From Prostheceraeus crozeri (Eukaryota > Platyhelminthes > Polycladida > Euryleptidae): a stretch of 64,000 nucleotides of DNA. A program made the position numbers and the translations under genes. The notes beneath the pieces are model-generated. The model was not told the origin of the DNA and made no database searches. It saw only the letters and a program-made list of their open reading frames with translations. The stretch is from NCBI GenBank assembly GCA_907163375.1, contig CAJQUW010005362.1:186001-250000 (forward strand), in the 5' to 3' direction. Below, one piece after another: positions 40,117 through 50,000 of the stretch (the first letter of the stretch is position 1; every line of letters starts with the position of its first letter).

Positions 40117-42195
40117 GTCGACACTCTACCTATATATCCCTACTCTATGCATGTCATGACAGCTGAGAAAGGCAATATAGTTTGTTAAATTAGCAATTCG
40201 ATGGGCTACCATTAAAGCTCCGCTTTGTTATAATAAAAATATTTTCTTAAGCGTGATCAATCACAAACTGCCACTGAAAGAGAAAAACATCGTAATCAAA
40301 GAAACTGATCACAATGAAGATTAAAGATGTAGATGAGTACACGTTACTATTCGGATTCGAGAAATGACACCTTTGATGACGCCGAAATGAGAAGTTTTGT
40401 GAATCATGAATTCATGTCGCTGAAAATTGAATTAAAAACATGACATACTAGCCAAGAAGCTCTCAATAATATCTCAACTTTTCCTTGAAGACTTGCAGGG
40501 ACTGGACTTATGAAATTTCATTGATTATCAGCTTGATTTCCGCATAATTAAGATGCTTATTAGCAAATATTCATTCCTTTTGATAACCAACTTAATTGTT
40601 TCATGCTGCTTATAAACGGGCTTCATATCGGCAGTATATAGATTTGCTAAAATTTAGCATTTTGAAAACTGCTCAAATAATTTTTCGGACAGCAGGAACG
40701 TAATCTCCACAAAAACCTGAATCTTTTGATATAAAAATTTCATTGTATATAGACACTTTTTTGAGTCGACACTCTACATACTATATACTTACTCTATGGC
40801 AGCAACATCAGTATTTCTTCTGAAGTAAGAGAAATTGACGACGATAAAACGATGTAATCGACAACATTGCGTCTTCAATGACCGACTGATGAGGAATCGA
40901 TTAATCTTTAATCTGATGGTTAATCGATCTGATCTTAGGGATTGACATCTTTAGGAAGTCAATAATTGCTCATTAGTCAACATTTTTGCATTCATTATTA
41001 GTCTCTGGTCACACTCACTCGTGGGATCGAAGAAATCCCGGGATTGAGTTGTTCAGGAGGAATTCTTCTCATTTCATCACAGTTGTTATTTACATTTCGG
41101 GGAAAAGGCATGGCCTAAGGAATTCTTCAATCCCGATAGAAGGATTCCTTGGGATTTTGGAATGCAAATCTGCTAGTGTATTTCATCTTGCTTGGAGCAA
41201 ATAGTTTTAATTTTGATAAACGCACCCCTTTACTTGCAGCAATAGTTGATGTGCTTATATTTTGTCAGTTTCGATTCCGGGCTTGCAACCCTAATCCCGG
41301 GCTCAAGAAAAGTCGAGATTTTGTAGATAGGCTTTAATCCCGGGTCTTCACTCTACCAACCCCAAATCTCGGGAAATTGTAAATTCAAAGTGCAAAAATA
41401 TGGAATTCGCAGCTGTTTCCGGTTACTCTCAACGTTCCCATTATCAATCAATATAATATGGACAAAACTGTCCTAGGGAAAGCCACAACAAGAAATTTAA
41501 TAAATAGAAACGATTTCAGGAACATCTTATGTTTCTGTAAAAATTTTAGCCGAAGACTGAATAGCCCATGACAGTTTGAAAGTAGGTCTATTTAGAACGA
41601 GCTTTAAATCGAGTAAACAGAGTTTCGGCAATTTTGAGTTTCTGCTAATCCCACATCTTTGTATCCCATAATATGAATACATATTTATATGCATTTAAAT
41701 ATCATATTTACAAATTTGCTCAATCCCAGGATAATAAGATTTTGCGGGATTTTGGAATCCCTAGTTACAACCGCCGATTAAAGTCTACCTATTGCTGGGT
41801 AACAGCTGACTAGATGGCTTCTTCGATGGGGAGACAGTGAGACAATGATCGAACACCGGCGTTGAAGAGCGTCCCATTATCAGAGCCAAAGGTTGGCAAA
41901 TTACTGTGATAACATGACGTTCGACTTGTGCTGTGCTTTGGTTGTTTGAACTCGCAAAGTGAATTTTTAGTGCCTCTCAATATAGACAGTAGTAGACAAA
42001 ACCTCTCAACATTTATGCAATAATATGCATTATACAATTTCATGTGCATTGAAGCCATGTGAAATTTCCTAAGAAGAATTACTGGTATATATCTTTTATC
42101 TCTAATGCATTGATTTTTACGTAGCTTTTGTGTCAGTGGACACTATAGTCAATAAAACGATATTAGATAATTCGTAATAGAAAATAAATTAGATG
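40117..42195. other. non-coding, nothing firmly recognised
   Basis: Contains a diverged direct repeat of about 35 bp (GTCGACACTCTAC...CTCTATG at about 40117 and 40766), and several AATCCCGGG motifs at 41.03-41.36 kb. No supported gene. Confidence 0.45.
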
Positions 42196-42196
42196 T

Positions 42197-42214
42197 AGAG
42201 AGAGAGAGAGAGAT
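42197..42214. repeat. (AG)n microsatellite
   Basis: GAGAGAGAGAGAGAGA run next to the 3' end of the LINE fragment. It may be its tail. Confidence 0.85.
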
Positions 42215-42775
42215 CAAATTTATTTCCGAAACGACAATGAGCGTTCGTGATTACAATATAAAAGGTCATTCATACAAAATAATCAAATGTGTCCAGAATT
42301 ATACAATTTGCTGCCAGAGATGATGAAGGATTTTTTACGTAGTGTCGTTCGAATTTTTGGAATGTACAGGGATTCCTTTTGTCGTGAAGTTCTCAAACCG
42401 CTTTGCAGTCTGGTTGTGGGAAGAAGATGGTGGAGAGGATGGTATGGGGACAGGATTTTCAGGAAATGTTTCTTGTACAGACTGTTGAGATGATCAATAA
42501 TAGGCGGCGATGATATAAACCGAATAGCTTCAGCGTAGCTCTTTTCAGGAAAGATAGTCCTTAGTGATGTGCGCTCAACACGTTCGATGACAGATTTTAG
42601 GTCATTGGTAATAAATGGGAACCATGCTGGTGCAGCATATTCGAAAAGGCTGCGGATGTGGCTTCGATATAGACGGAGAAGTCCAGTATGGTTTCCACCG
42701 AAACGTCGTAGGGTCCGCAACCAAAAGATACGTTGACATGTAGTGAGTACCCTACCTGTAAACTCACCGCACAGG
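42215..42775 (-). mobile_element. LINE fragment, 3' end of the reverse transcriptase ORF
   Basis: The - strand frame reads RLCGEFTGRVLTTCQRIFWL, then RTLRRFGGNHTGLLRLYRSH, then IRSLFEYAAPAWFPF and VERTSLRTIFPEKSY. 'LR.LRR.G...L...Y...IRS..EYA.P.W' is the usual post-catalytic region of CR1/Jockey-type LINEs. The copy is 5'-truncated, the normal LINE outcome. 145 codons remain open from 42720, so it is fairly young. Confidence 0.8.
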
Positions 42776-43720
42776 CGATGATATAAGGTTTCTAATAATT
42801 ATTGAATGGCTGCTTTGTCTAAAGAGCAAAGCAGAAAAACATCAAAGATTCAAAACAATTTTCAAAGCAATTTTATGGTTGTGCAACACATTATGAAAGT
42901 GTCTTATGAAGATTTGTGAAATTTGACATCTTTAATTTCGAAGAAAAAATAACAAACCCTCATCCACTATTTTGAGAAAGCATTGACAATATCATAGTGT
43001 GGGCCTACCATATCCACACGGAATTTTTCACGAATTCTTAGATTAAATATTCGCATGATATTTTTTGATACAGAGATCAAGGAAATACCAGAGATATCTG
43101 CATCTATCTAAGCTATGCACTATGTGTAGGATATCAAACGATATTTGATAGACATTCATTGAAGTCTATGAATGTTTGCCGTCTGAATAACTTTGTGATA
43201 AATTCTATTGACTGTCGGTAACAATCGCTGAAATGTCAAAATTGCTTGTGGTGACATCTCTATTCATTACATGATTATTTGTGTGTGAGCCTTCGAGCTG
43301 TTTCGAATTTTTAATCACATTACTTTTTGTCAGTTCGGCTCTTCTAGCGCGGCCATTAGTTGACCCTTTCTTCGGTACAACAGTCGACCCGATTACCTTA
43401 CAATTGCAAGGTCAGTTCATTGTGTTTTGAGTTACTGGCGCAGTGACAGTGATGGCTAATACAATAGTTTGAATCTTAGTAACGATTGGTGATCTAAATT
43501 TGGTTCAATTGGTGCAGCAACAATCGTTATTTGACAATTGTAATTTGACGACAGGAGGTGTGTGTCTTATTTTTCCAATGAATGTCTTATTGAACAATAA
43601 CGCTTGATCTGTCGATTGGATGACGTCGCCACTTTATACTCTTATGGCGTGCAACACCACCATATTTTCTCGTCACGATTACGGACAGACTTGAAACGTC
43701 CTTCGCAGTTCGCAAGAAAC
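42776..43720. other. upstream region of the AASS gene
   Basis: No coding feature. The last 400 bp are richer in GC and should hold promoter and 5' UTR, but I see no clear TATA box. Confidence 0.4.
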
Positions 43721-46531
43721 ATGTGGCGATCCAAAACTTTGATTACGGTTTCATCGGCGTTTCACCGCTCGGTCCGCTCAGCTAGTCTAGCGGGAAAGGT
43801 GATGGCCATACGAAGGGAGACGATCAACGTGTGGGAGAGGAGGGCACCTTTGGCACCCCAACATGTCGCGAAATTAGTTCGGGCCGGTGCAAGAGTACTT
43901 GTTCAACCTTCAAACAGACGCGCCTTTACTCATGAAGAATACCTCAAAGCTGGAGCTATTATTCAGGAGGATCTCAGTGAAGCATCACTTATTATTGGTG
44001 TTAAAGCTGTACCGCTTGATCATGAATGTTTGATGGCAAACAAGACTTATGCATTTTTTTCTCATACTATCAAAGCGCAGGAAGAAAATATGCCATTACT
44101 TGACACATTATTGGAGCGCAATGTCAGATTGATAGATTATGAAAAGATGTTGGACAGTCATGGGCAACGAGTTGTAGCATTTGGTCAATTTGCCGGGATA
44201 GCTGGTATGATAGATATTCTTCATGGACTTGGTATTCGTCTGCTAGCTCTTGGTCATCACACGCCGTTCATGCATATCGGACCGGCTCACAATTATCGAA
44301 GTGTTGGAATGGCAAAACAGGCAATCCGTGATGCTGGATATAACATCAGTTTGGGTAACATGCCTCAATCTATTGGTCCTCTTGTCTTTGTTTTCACTGG
44401 ATCTGGAAATGTTTCCCAAGGTGCTCAGGAGATGTTTTATGAGTTACCTTACGAATTGGTTCAGCCAGAACATCTGCCTGAAATTTTTCGAAAAGGTGAT
44501 CTGCGCAAAGTATACGGTTGTCTTGTCAGTCGGAGTGATCATTATCAGCGTAGAGATGGTGGAGGATTTGATCCTGAAGAGTTCGATGAACATCCAGAGA
44601 AGTACATATCGACATTCAATAAAAAGATTGCACCTTACACTTCGGTTCTTGTGAATGGAATTTACTGGGCACCAAAGGCTCCTCGTCTCATATCAATTCC
44701 CGATGCAAAAATGCTTCTCCAACCTGAAATATCCCCATGGACACGGACAACTGCTGGATGTCCAAATTTGCCACATCGACTTATTGCTATCAGTGATATA
44801 TCTGCTGACCCAGGAGGATCTATAGAGTTCATGCGCGAGTGCACAACAATTGATAAACCATTTTGTCTTTACGATGCTGAGGCAAACATGAGCTATGAGA
44901 AATTTTCTGGACCTGGAGTTCTAATTTGCTCAATCGACAATATGCCAGCTCAATTGCCTCGCGAAGCTACCGAATTCTTTGGTAGTCTTCTCCTTCCATA
45001 CGTTCCATCAATGCTACAATCTGATGCTACCACATCATTTGATAACTTCGATGTGACTCCGATTGTTAAAGATGCAGTTATAACAACAAATGGTCATTTG
45101 GCTCCGAACTTTGAATATATTACTCAGTTGCGAGAATCATTGCACAAAAAGTCGTCCATGCGACTAAATGCGCAGTCCGGATCGAAAAGTGTGCTCGTAC
45201 TTGGGTCAGGTTACGTGTCTCCACCATTGATTGAATATTTGCTTCGGTCTGGTGATACACGTGTTTCTGTCGTTTCTAATATCAAGTCGGAAGCTATGGA
45301 ATTAGCTGACAGATTTGACCATGTACATCCGGAAGTGTATGACGTTGTAAATGACTCTGAGGAAGTTGAAAAGTTAATTGCTAATCACGATATCACTGTC
45401 AGCTTAATGCCATATCGATTCCATCCTGATGTGCTTAAAATGTGCCTCCGTCAAAAGAAAAGCCTGGTAACTGCCAGTTACTGTACTCCAGCAATAGAAG
45501 AGCTGTGTTCTGAAGCTGAAAAGGAAGGAATTAGTGTTGTAATGGAGATGGGTCTTGATCCTGGTATTGATCACATGTTAGCGATGGAAACATTCGATGC
45601 TGTGCGAATGAATGGTGGTAAGGTGGTCGGAGTTAGTTCTTATGCTGGCGGATTACCAGCACCAGAATTTTCAGATAACCCATTGCGATATAAGTTTAGC
45701 TGGAGTCCCGAAGGAGTGTTGATGAACGTAATGAAGGGTGCGAGATATCTTGAAAATGGTAAAGCAAAGGAAATCCGAGAAGGAGGAGAGCTGATGCTAC
45801 AAAGTCACGAGATTGATATTTTACCTGGATTCCATCTCGAAGGTTACCCTAATAGAGATGCACTTCCATATGTCAAGTTATATGGTCTAGATGACGTCAC
45901 CAATTTCGTTCGAGGAACGTATCGTTACGTTGGATACTCAGACGTAATGTGGGGTATATCACAAATGGGTCTCCTCTCTCTTGAACCAGATTCATACCTT
46001 CATCCAGAAGGACCTGACATTTCATGGAAGGAGTTCCTTGCTATTACGATGAATCTTCGCAAAGATGTATTTACGGGCACGCTAAAAGACGCTGTTTTCC
46101 AGCATCTTGGTCAAAAGAGAAATCAATTTCAGTGTTTGGAAGACTTAGGACTCTTTTCAGACGAACCAATTAAGAAACTCGGATCTCCTTTAATGACATT
46201 CTCCAGGCATTTGAAAGATAGACTTAGTTTTGCCACTGGTGAGCGTGATGTAATTATAATGGCTAATCAGGTGGATGTTCAATGGCCAGATCGTACGATG
46301 GAGCGCAAGACAAGTCGACTAGTAGTCTACGGTGACCCTTACGGATATTCTGCGATGGCAAAAACAGTCGGTTTTCCTGCTGCAATAGCTACTCGAATGG
46401 TTTTGGATGCAGAGCTCCAAAGAAAAGGATTAGTGATGCCAATTTCTCAAGATATTTACCGTCCAATACTCAAGAGACTGAAAACGGATCACATATCTGC
46501 TGTGGAAACTTCTTCCCCTATTCGCGTGTGA
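43721..46531 (+). CDS. AASS: alpha-aminoadipic semialdehyde synthase (lysine-ketoglutarate reductase / saccharopine dehydrogenase), 936 aa
   Basis: A bifunctional mitochondrial enzyme for the first two steps of lysine breakdown: lysine plus 2-oxoglutarate to saccharopine, then to aminoadipate semialdehyde and glutamate. The start is a Ser/Arg-rich probable mitochondrial presequence (MWRSKTLITVSSAFHRSVRS). The reductase half shows RRETINVWERRAPLAP (31-46), FGQFAGIAGMIDILHG (154-169) and nucleotide-binding FTGSGNVSQGA (225-235). The dehydrogenase half shows VLVLGSGYVSPPLIEYL (from about 491), SYCTPA, MGLDPGIDHMLAMETFDA (610 on) and SYAGGLPAPE. Length matches the human enzyme (926). The ATG at 43721 is the first in the frame. 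The whole gene is one open frame without introns, which is unusual, since vertebrate AASS has many. No disabling change is visible. Confidence 0.96.
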   Translation: MWRSKTLITVSSAFHRSVRSASLAGKVMAIRRETINVWERRAPLAPQHVAKLVRAGARVLVQPSNRRAFTHEEYLKAGAIIQEDLSEASLIIGVKAVPLDHECLMANKTYAFFSHTIKAQEENMPLLDTLLERNVRLIDYEKMLDSHGQRVVAFGQFAGIAGMIDILHGLGIRLLALGHHTPFMHIGPAHNYRSVGMAKQAIRDAGYNISLGNMPQSIGPLVFVFTGSGNVSQGAQEMFYELPYELVQPEHLPEIFRKGDLRKVYGCLVSRSDHYQRRDGGGFDPEEFDEHPEKYISTFNKKIAPYTSVLVNGIYWAPKAPRLISIPDAKMLLQPEISPWTRTTAGCPNLPHRLIAISDISADPGGSIEFMRECTTIDKPFCLYDAEANMSYEKFSGPGVLICSIDNMPAQLPREATEFFGSLLLPYVPSMLQSDATTSFDNFDVTPIVKDAVITTNGHLAPNFEYITQLRESLHKKSSMRLNAQSGSKSVLVLGSGYVSPPLIEYLLRSGDTRVSVVSNIKSEAMELADRFDHVHPEVYDVVNDSEEVEKLIANHDITVSLMPYRFHPDVLKMCLRQKKSLVTASYCTPAIEELCSEAEKEGISVVMEMGLDPGIDHMLAMETFDAVRMNGGKVVGVSSYAGGLPAPEFSDNPLRYKFSWSPEGVLMNVMKGARYLENGKAKEIREGGELMLQSHEIDILPGFHLEGYPNRDALPYVKLYGLDDVTNFVRGTYRYVGYSDVMWGISQMGLLSLEPDSYLHPEGPDISWKEFLAITMNLRKDVFTGTLKDAVFQHLGQKRNQFQCLEDLGLFSDEPIKKLGSPLMTFSRHLKDRLSFATGERDVIIMANQVDVQWPDRTMERKTSRLVVYGDPYGYSAMAKTVGFPAAIATRMVLDAELQRKGLVMPISQDIYRPILKRLKTDHISAVETSSPIRV

Positions 46532-47936
46532 GTAAGTAACTTTTCGATATTACACCATGTTAAGATGTATTTGACTTAGGACGGTATTTTGACGGTCTAA
46601 TGTCGATAACCTTTCCTCGGGACATGGACGATGCTGATGCAATAATGACTGCCTAGCTGGAGCGATATGATAATTTTTAGCACAAATATTGCTGGCAACT
46701 TCGAAAGAAAATCTAAAGACCGGTCTCCACACTACCAAGGATGGCAATTCCAAATACTTGGCTATTGTACCACATAGATCATACGGAGATCATGTATCAC
46801 TACCAAAAACTTTATTGTAAGCATTGTGTGGCTTGTACACAAGCTGATAAGTAACTTACGATATTATTATCAATTATAATTTATTATATCAACTATGTTA
46901 TTATCAGTATTATATTAATCATTACTGATTATCTAAGCTGCACTATGTAGCCGTCATCATTATAATTATAAACTTCTAATTATAGTCGATGGCATGAAAG
47001 TGCACGACGTATAAGCGCACGCTTATATTTTGAACCATATCAGGATATCCCAGCACGCCTATACATTTTGACCACGCAATTCTCCTGTCATGGAATTTTT
47101 GTTCCATAAATTACTTATGTATATACAGCACATGAACTGTTGCATTTAATGTACATTTTGTTACTTTGCAAACTGCACTTATAAGTGCATTGTCAGTCCA
47201 GTTTAATGCACTATCTGATCGATCTACATCGTACAAAATAATGTTATTATAATTAATGTTCAGAATTAATTGCTCGGGGTCGACGAAAGTCATTGAGATG
47301 TTTACCTGGATGTTTTCTTGTTTGTGATGAAAGTAATAATGAAAATAAAGCCTTGCTGCTGAAAGAAGTATGAATTTATCCAAATGTTCGCCAGTTTGAC
47401 AGCCTCCCGACAAACAAAAATGTTCTTATGATATATTGAAAAACATTTTATTTTGATCATGACAATGTTGTACCTGAAATATCATTGAAAACATTGATAT
47501 AACTAAGATAAAACATTCTAGGAAGATTATGCAAGTGATTCGCAAAAACTGTTTTTACTTTACTTGTGGACAATGTTTACATGAATGTTTTGTAAATGTC
47601 AGAACAAAACATTTATTATATACATGTATTTGTTTTCAGATAAGATCTGATCGATATGCCATCCAAAACGCAGTTGTGTTGTCGAGAACATTAAACATTC
47701 AATTGACAAGAGTCGATGACCAAGAATCGATGAGAAATTGTCACAGTCATTGATTCACGAATATTTCTCATTGAAGACCTGTGATTCGATGTTTTGTCAA
47801 ATGAGCCTGAAAATAAGTTTCAGTACAAATCTGGCAATCAGATTTTGTGTTCGAAATTGTATGGTTTATTTCCATATTGCTTGTATGAAACTTGCGTGAT
47901 GTTATTGCTATGTTTGTGGAAACTACTTGATATGCT
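46532..47936. other. downstream region of AASS, nothing else recognised
   Basis: The first plain AATAAA on the + strand that I see is at 47344-47349, 0.8 kb past the stop. No poly(A) tract or flanking duplication marks a retrocopy. Confidence 0.4.
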
Positions 47937-49045
47937 AATTATGGTTTATATTGTAAGCCTTGCTGCTGATTGTTGAATAAGATGTTTGATGGAATTACTT
48001 TATTTCATTACTTTTTAAACAATATTTCGGAGTTATGACTCCATTCTCAAGTCATACAAGATTTCACCTTGACTATCTCTGATGATTCAATCAATTTTGA
48101 CTTTTGCAAGAAGCAGGCGAAAAAACATAATACGTAAACTACATGTCAACCCTTCCAATCAACAACAAGATCAATTTTGCACGTGACGAACAAAAGCGAA
48201 TTACAGAACGCTGAAAGCTCTGAACGCTGACAGAGCACCAAAGTCAAAAACTCCAAGCGCTGCAAAACTTTTCAAAAGTACTGGAATTGAATGACTATCC
48301 GGAAAATCTCAATTGGGTGACAACAAATAATATCAGACAAGAACGCTACAAATCCATATAATGTTCATACTACAAGATCCCTTATATCTCAGATAACATC
48401 AACAACATTAACAACAAAATCAATGCAACATTTCAAGAATTCAAGTTTCCTGCGAGAAAAACTCCCGAATCATTCACTCTCAAAGGTGCATTGAACAAAC
48501 AACAGCAAAAACAACAAACATGCAGCTGGAAATCATGCATGAATCCCGAAAAAGAAATATGTCTCAAAGAAATGGTGGCATGCGAAATAAAATGTAACAA
48601 ATGCAAAGAGCGCCACGTCGGAAGTACAATAAGAAAACTGCATACCAGAATCACTGAACATCTCAAATCAAAAGACCCATCAATGCATAAACATCTCAAG
48701 ATAAGCCAAACCAATGACCAACGAATATCAGCGTCAATCATGGACCATGATAGAGATCTATAAACCTTAGATTCCCTGAGGCCATGCAGATCAAGATTTT
48801 GAAGCCGTCTATCAACAGCAAAGATGAGCTATCAGATTTTCATACTCTAATTTTCTATAATTCATGTGTACATAGTTTTCAAATTTTGTCCTTTTGTATT
48901 TAGCTAGCTTAGTCCTTTTATCTTGTGTAAATTGAGAATGGAGTCATAACTCCGAAATCTTGTTTAAAAAGTAATAAAGTACAGTAATTCCATCAAACAT
49001 CTTATTCAACAATCAGCAGCAAGGCTTGCAATATAAACCATAATT
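47937..49045 (+). mobile_element. retroelement piece with GIY-YIG domain between 114-bp inverted arms
   Basis: Arms at 47937-48050 and 48932-49045 are near-identical in inverted orientation (AATTATGGTTTATATTG at the outer edge, GACTCCATTCTCAA at the inner edge). The interior on the + strand encodes MVACEIKCNKCKERHVGSTI followed by RKLHTRITEHLKS (about 48570-48665), a GIY-YIG endonuclease of the type ending Penelope-like elements (Y.I.C..C...YVG.T.R.L..RI.EH). No reverse transcriptase core remains. It could be a deleted Penelope-like element with inverted terminal repeats. Confidence 0.75.
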
Positions 49046-49791
49046 AAACTAAAATTCCATCAAAATGCTGCTTGAGGAAAATTACGTCTTGTACTTGATA
49101 TGTCATGATATGACCATTAAATCGAAGTAACATTTTAAGCCGTGTGAAATTTCACAGACTATGAGGTCCCATCAAACTGCAGTAACATAATAAATATAGA
49201 CGGCCTTGTTCTCAGGAAACGTGTGTTTGGTTGTGTGCGTTGTGATTGCTTGTTGATGTCGAGTTTTCCTGAGCTAGCGAATGCACGTTTCTCAATACTC
49301 TCAACTCTATGCTCTCAATCGATCAGCTCGTGTTTCCGATTTAAATGTCTGTAAACAGGGCGTCATACCGGCGGACATTTGAATGTAGTTGGAAAGAGCC
49401 AATATTGAAAGATGGTGGTTTTATTTTCTTTTTGTTATTTCTTACAGTTAATATCAGTTAACATCCGTTAACTAGCTTCATGTAAAAAGGAAGGAAATAT
49501 GGTCCAGTATAAAATTAAAAATTCACACCGACGTCTGTGTCATGATAACATAATACTGAATACAAAGGGAGGAAGGGCTATGGAACAGGTAGTATTGGGT
49601 TACATAGTACCAATAGCATCTTAATGATGACCTGACTAGATATGAAAACAAAGGACATAGAAATGGATTAGTAATACAAAGACTTGAGTTATAAGAACAT
49701 GCTTGAGTTATCATAAAAGTATACAAAATATAAAACGATTGGAAGAAGGCATGAGGTGTGAATTAGAAATTTGATACTGCTATAATGTAAC
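49046..49791. other. non-coding, nothing recognised
   Basis: No supported feature. Confidence 0.45.
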
Positions 49792-50000
49792 CAGGGATGT
49801 AGACTCCGGGTGGCAAGTATATATAGTTCGATTTTGATATGCGCCTTGGAGGAACCATCCATGGATTCCTTAATAGTAGTGCTACTATTAAGGAATCCAT
49901 GAGCCATCACACACGATTGACGTGAGGTAAGAGGTAATGTTCTCAAACAAACTAGTATTTCATCTTTGTCTCTGATGTGACCTTTGACGCGTAGGTGTGA
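49792..50000 (-). mobile_element. second, shorter copy of the hAT-like BED element
   Basis: Starts CAGGGATGTAGACTCCGGGT and, read on the - strand, matches 39650-39765 (CGTCAAAGGTCACATC through CGCATATCAAAATCGAA). It then jumps to the terminal part. A palindrome with 19-bp arms (ATGGATTCCTTAATAGTAG and its complement, 49861-49901) sits exactly at the position of the BED start codon. It is an internally deleted, non-autonomous copy. The other end is not visible. Confidence 0.6.

Noticed and set aside
43604-43720. N-terminal extension of 39 codons to AASS
   Set aside because: The frame is open but has no ATG before 43721, and the extension does not look like protein, while the presequence starts at 43721.
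44662-44844. Antisense frame inside AASS
   Set aside because: Shadow of the enzyme's coding strand.
43721-46531. AASS as a recent processed retrocopy
   Set aside because: It lacks introns, but there is no poly(A) tract, no flanking duplication and no disabling change. An old retrogene or an intron-poor lineage remains possible.
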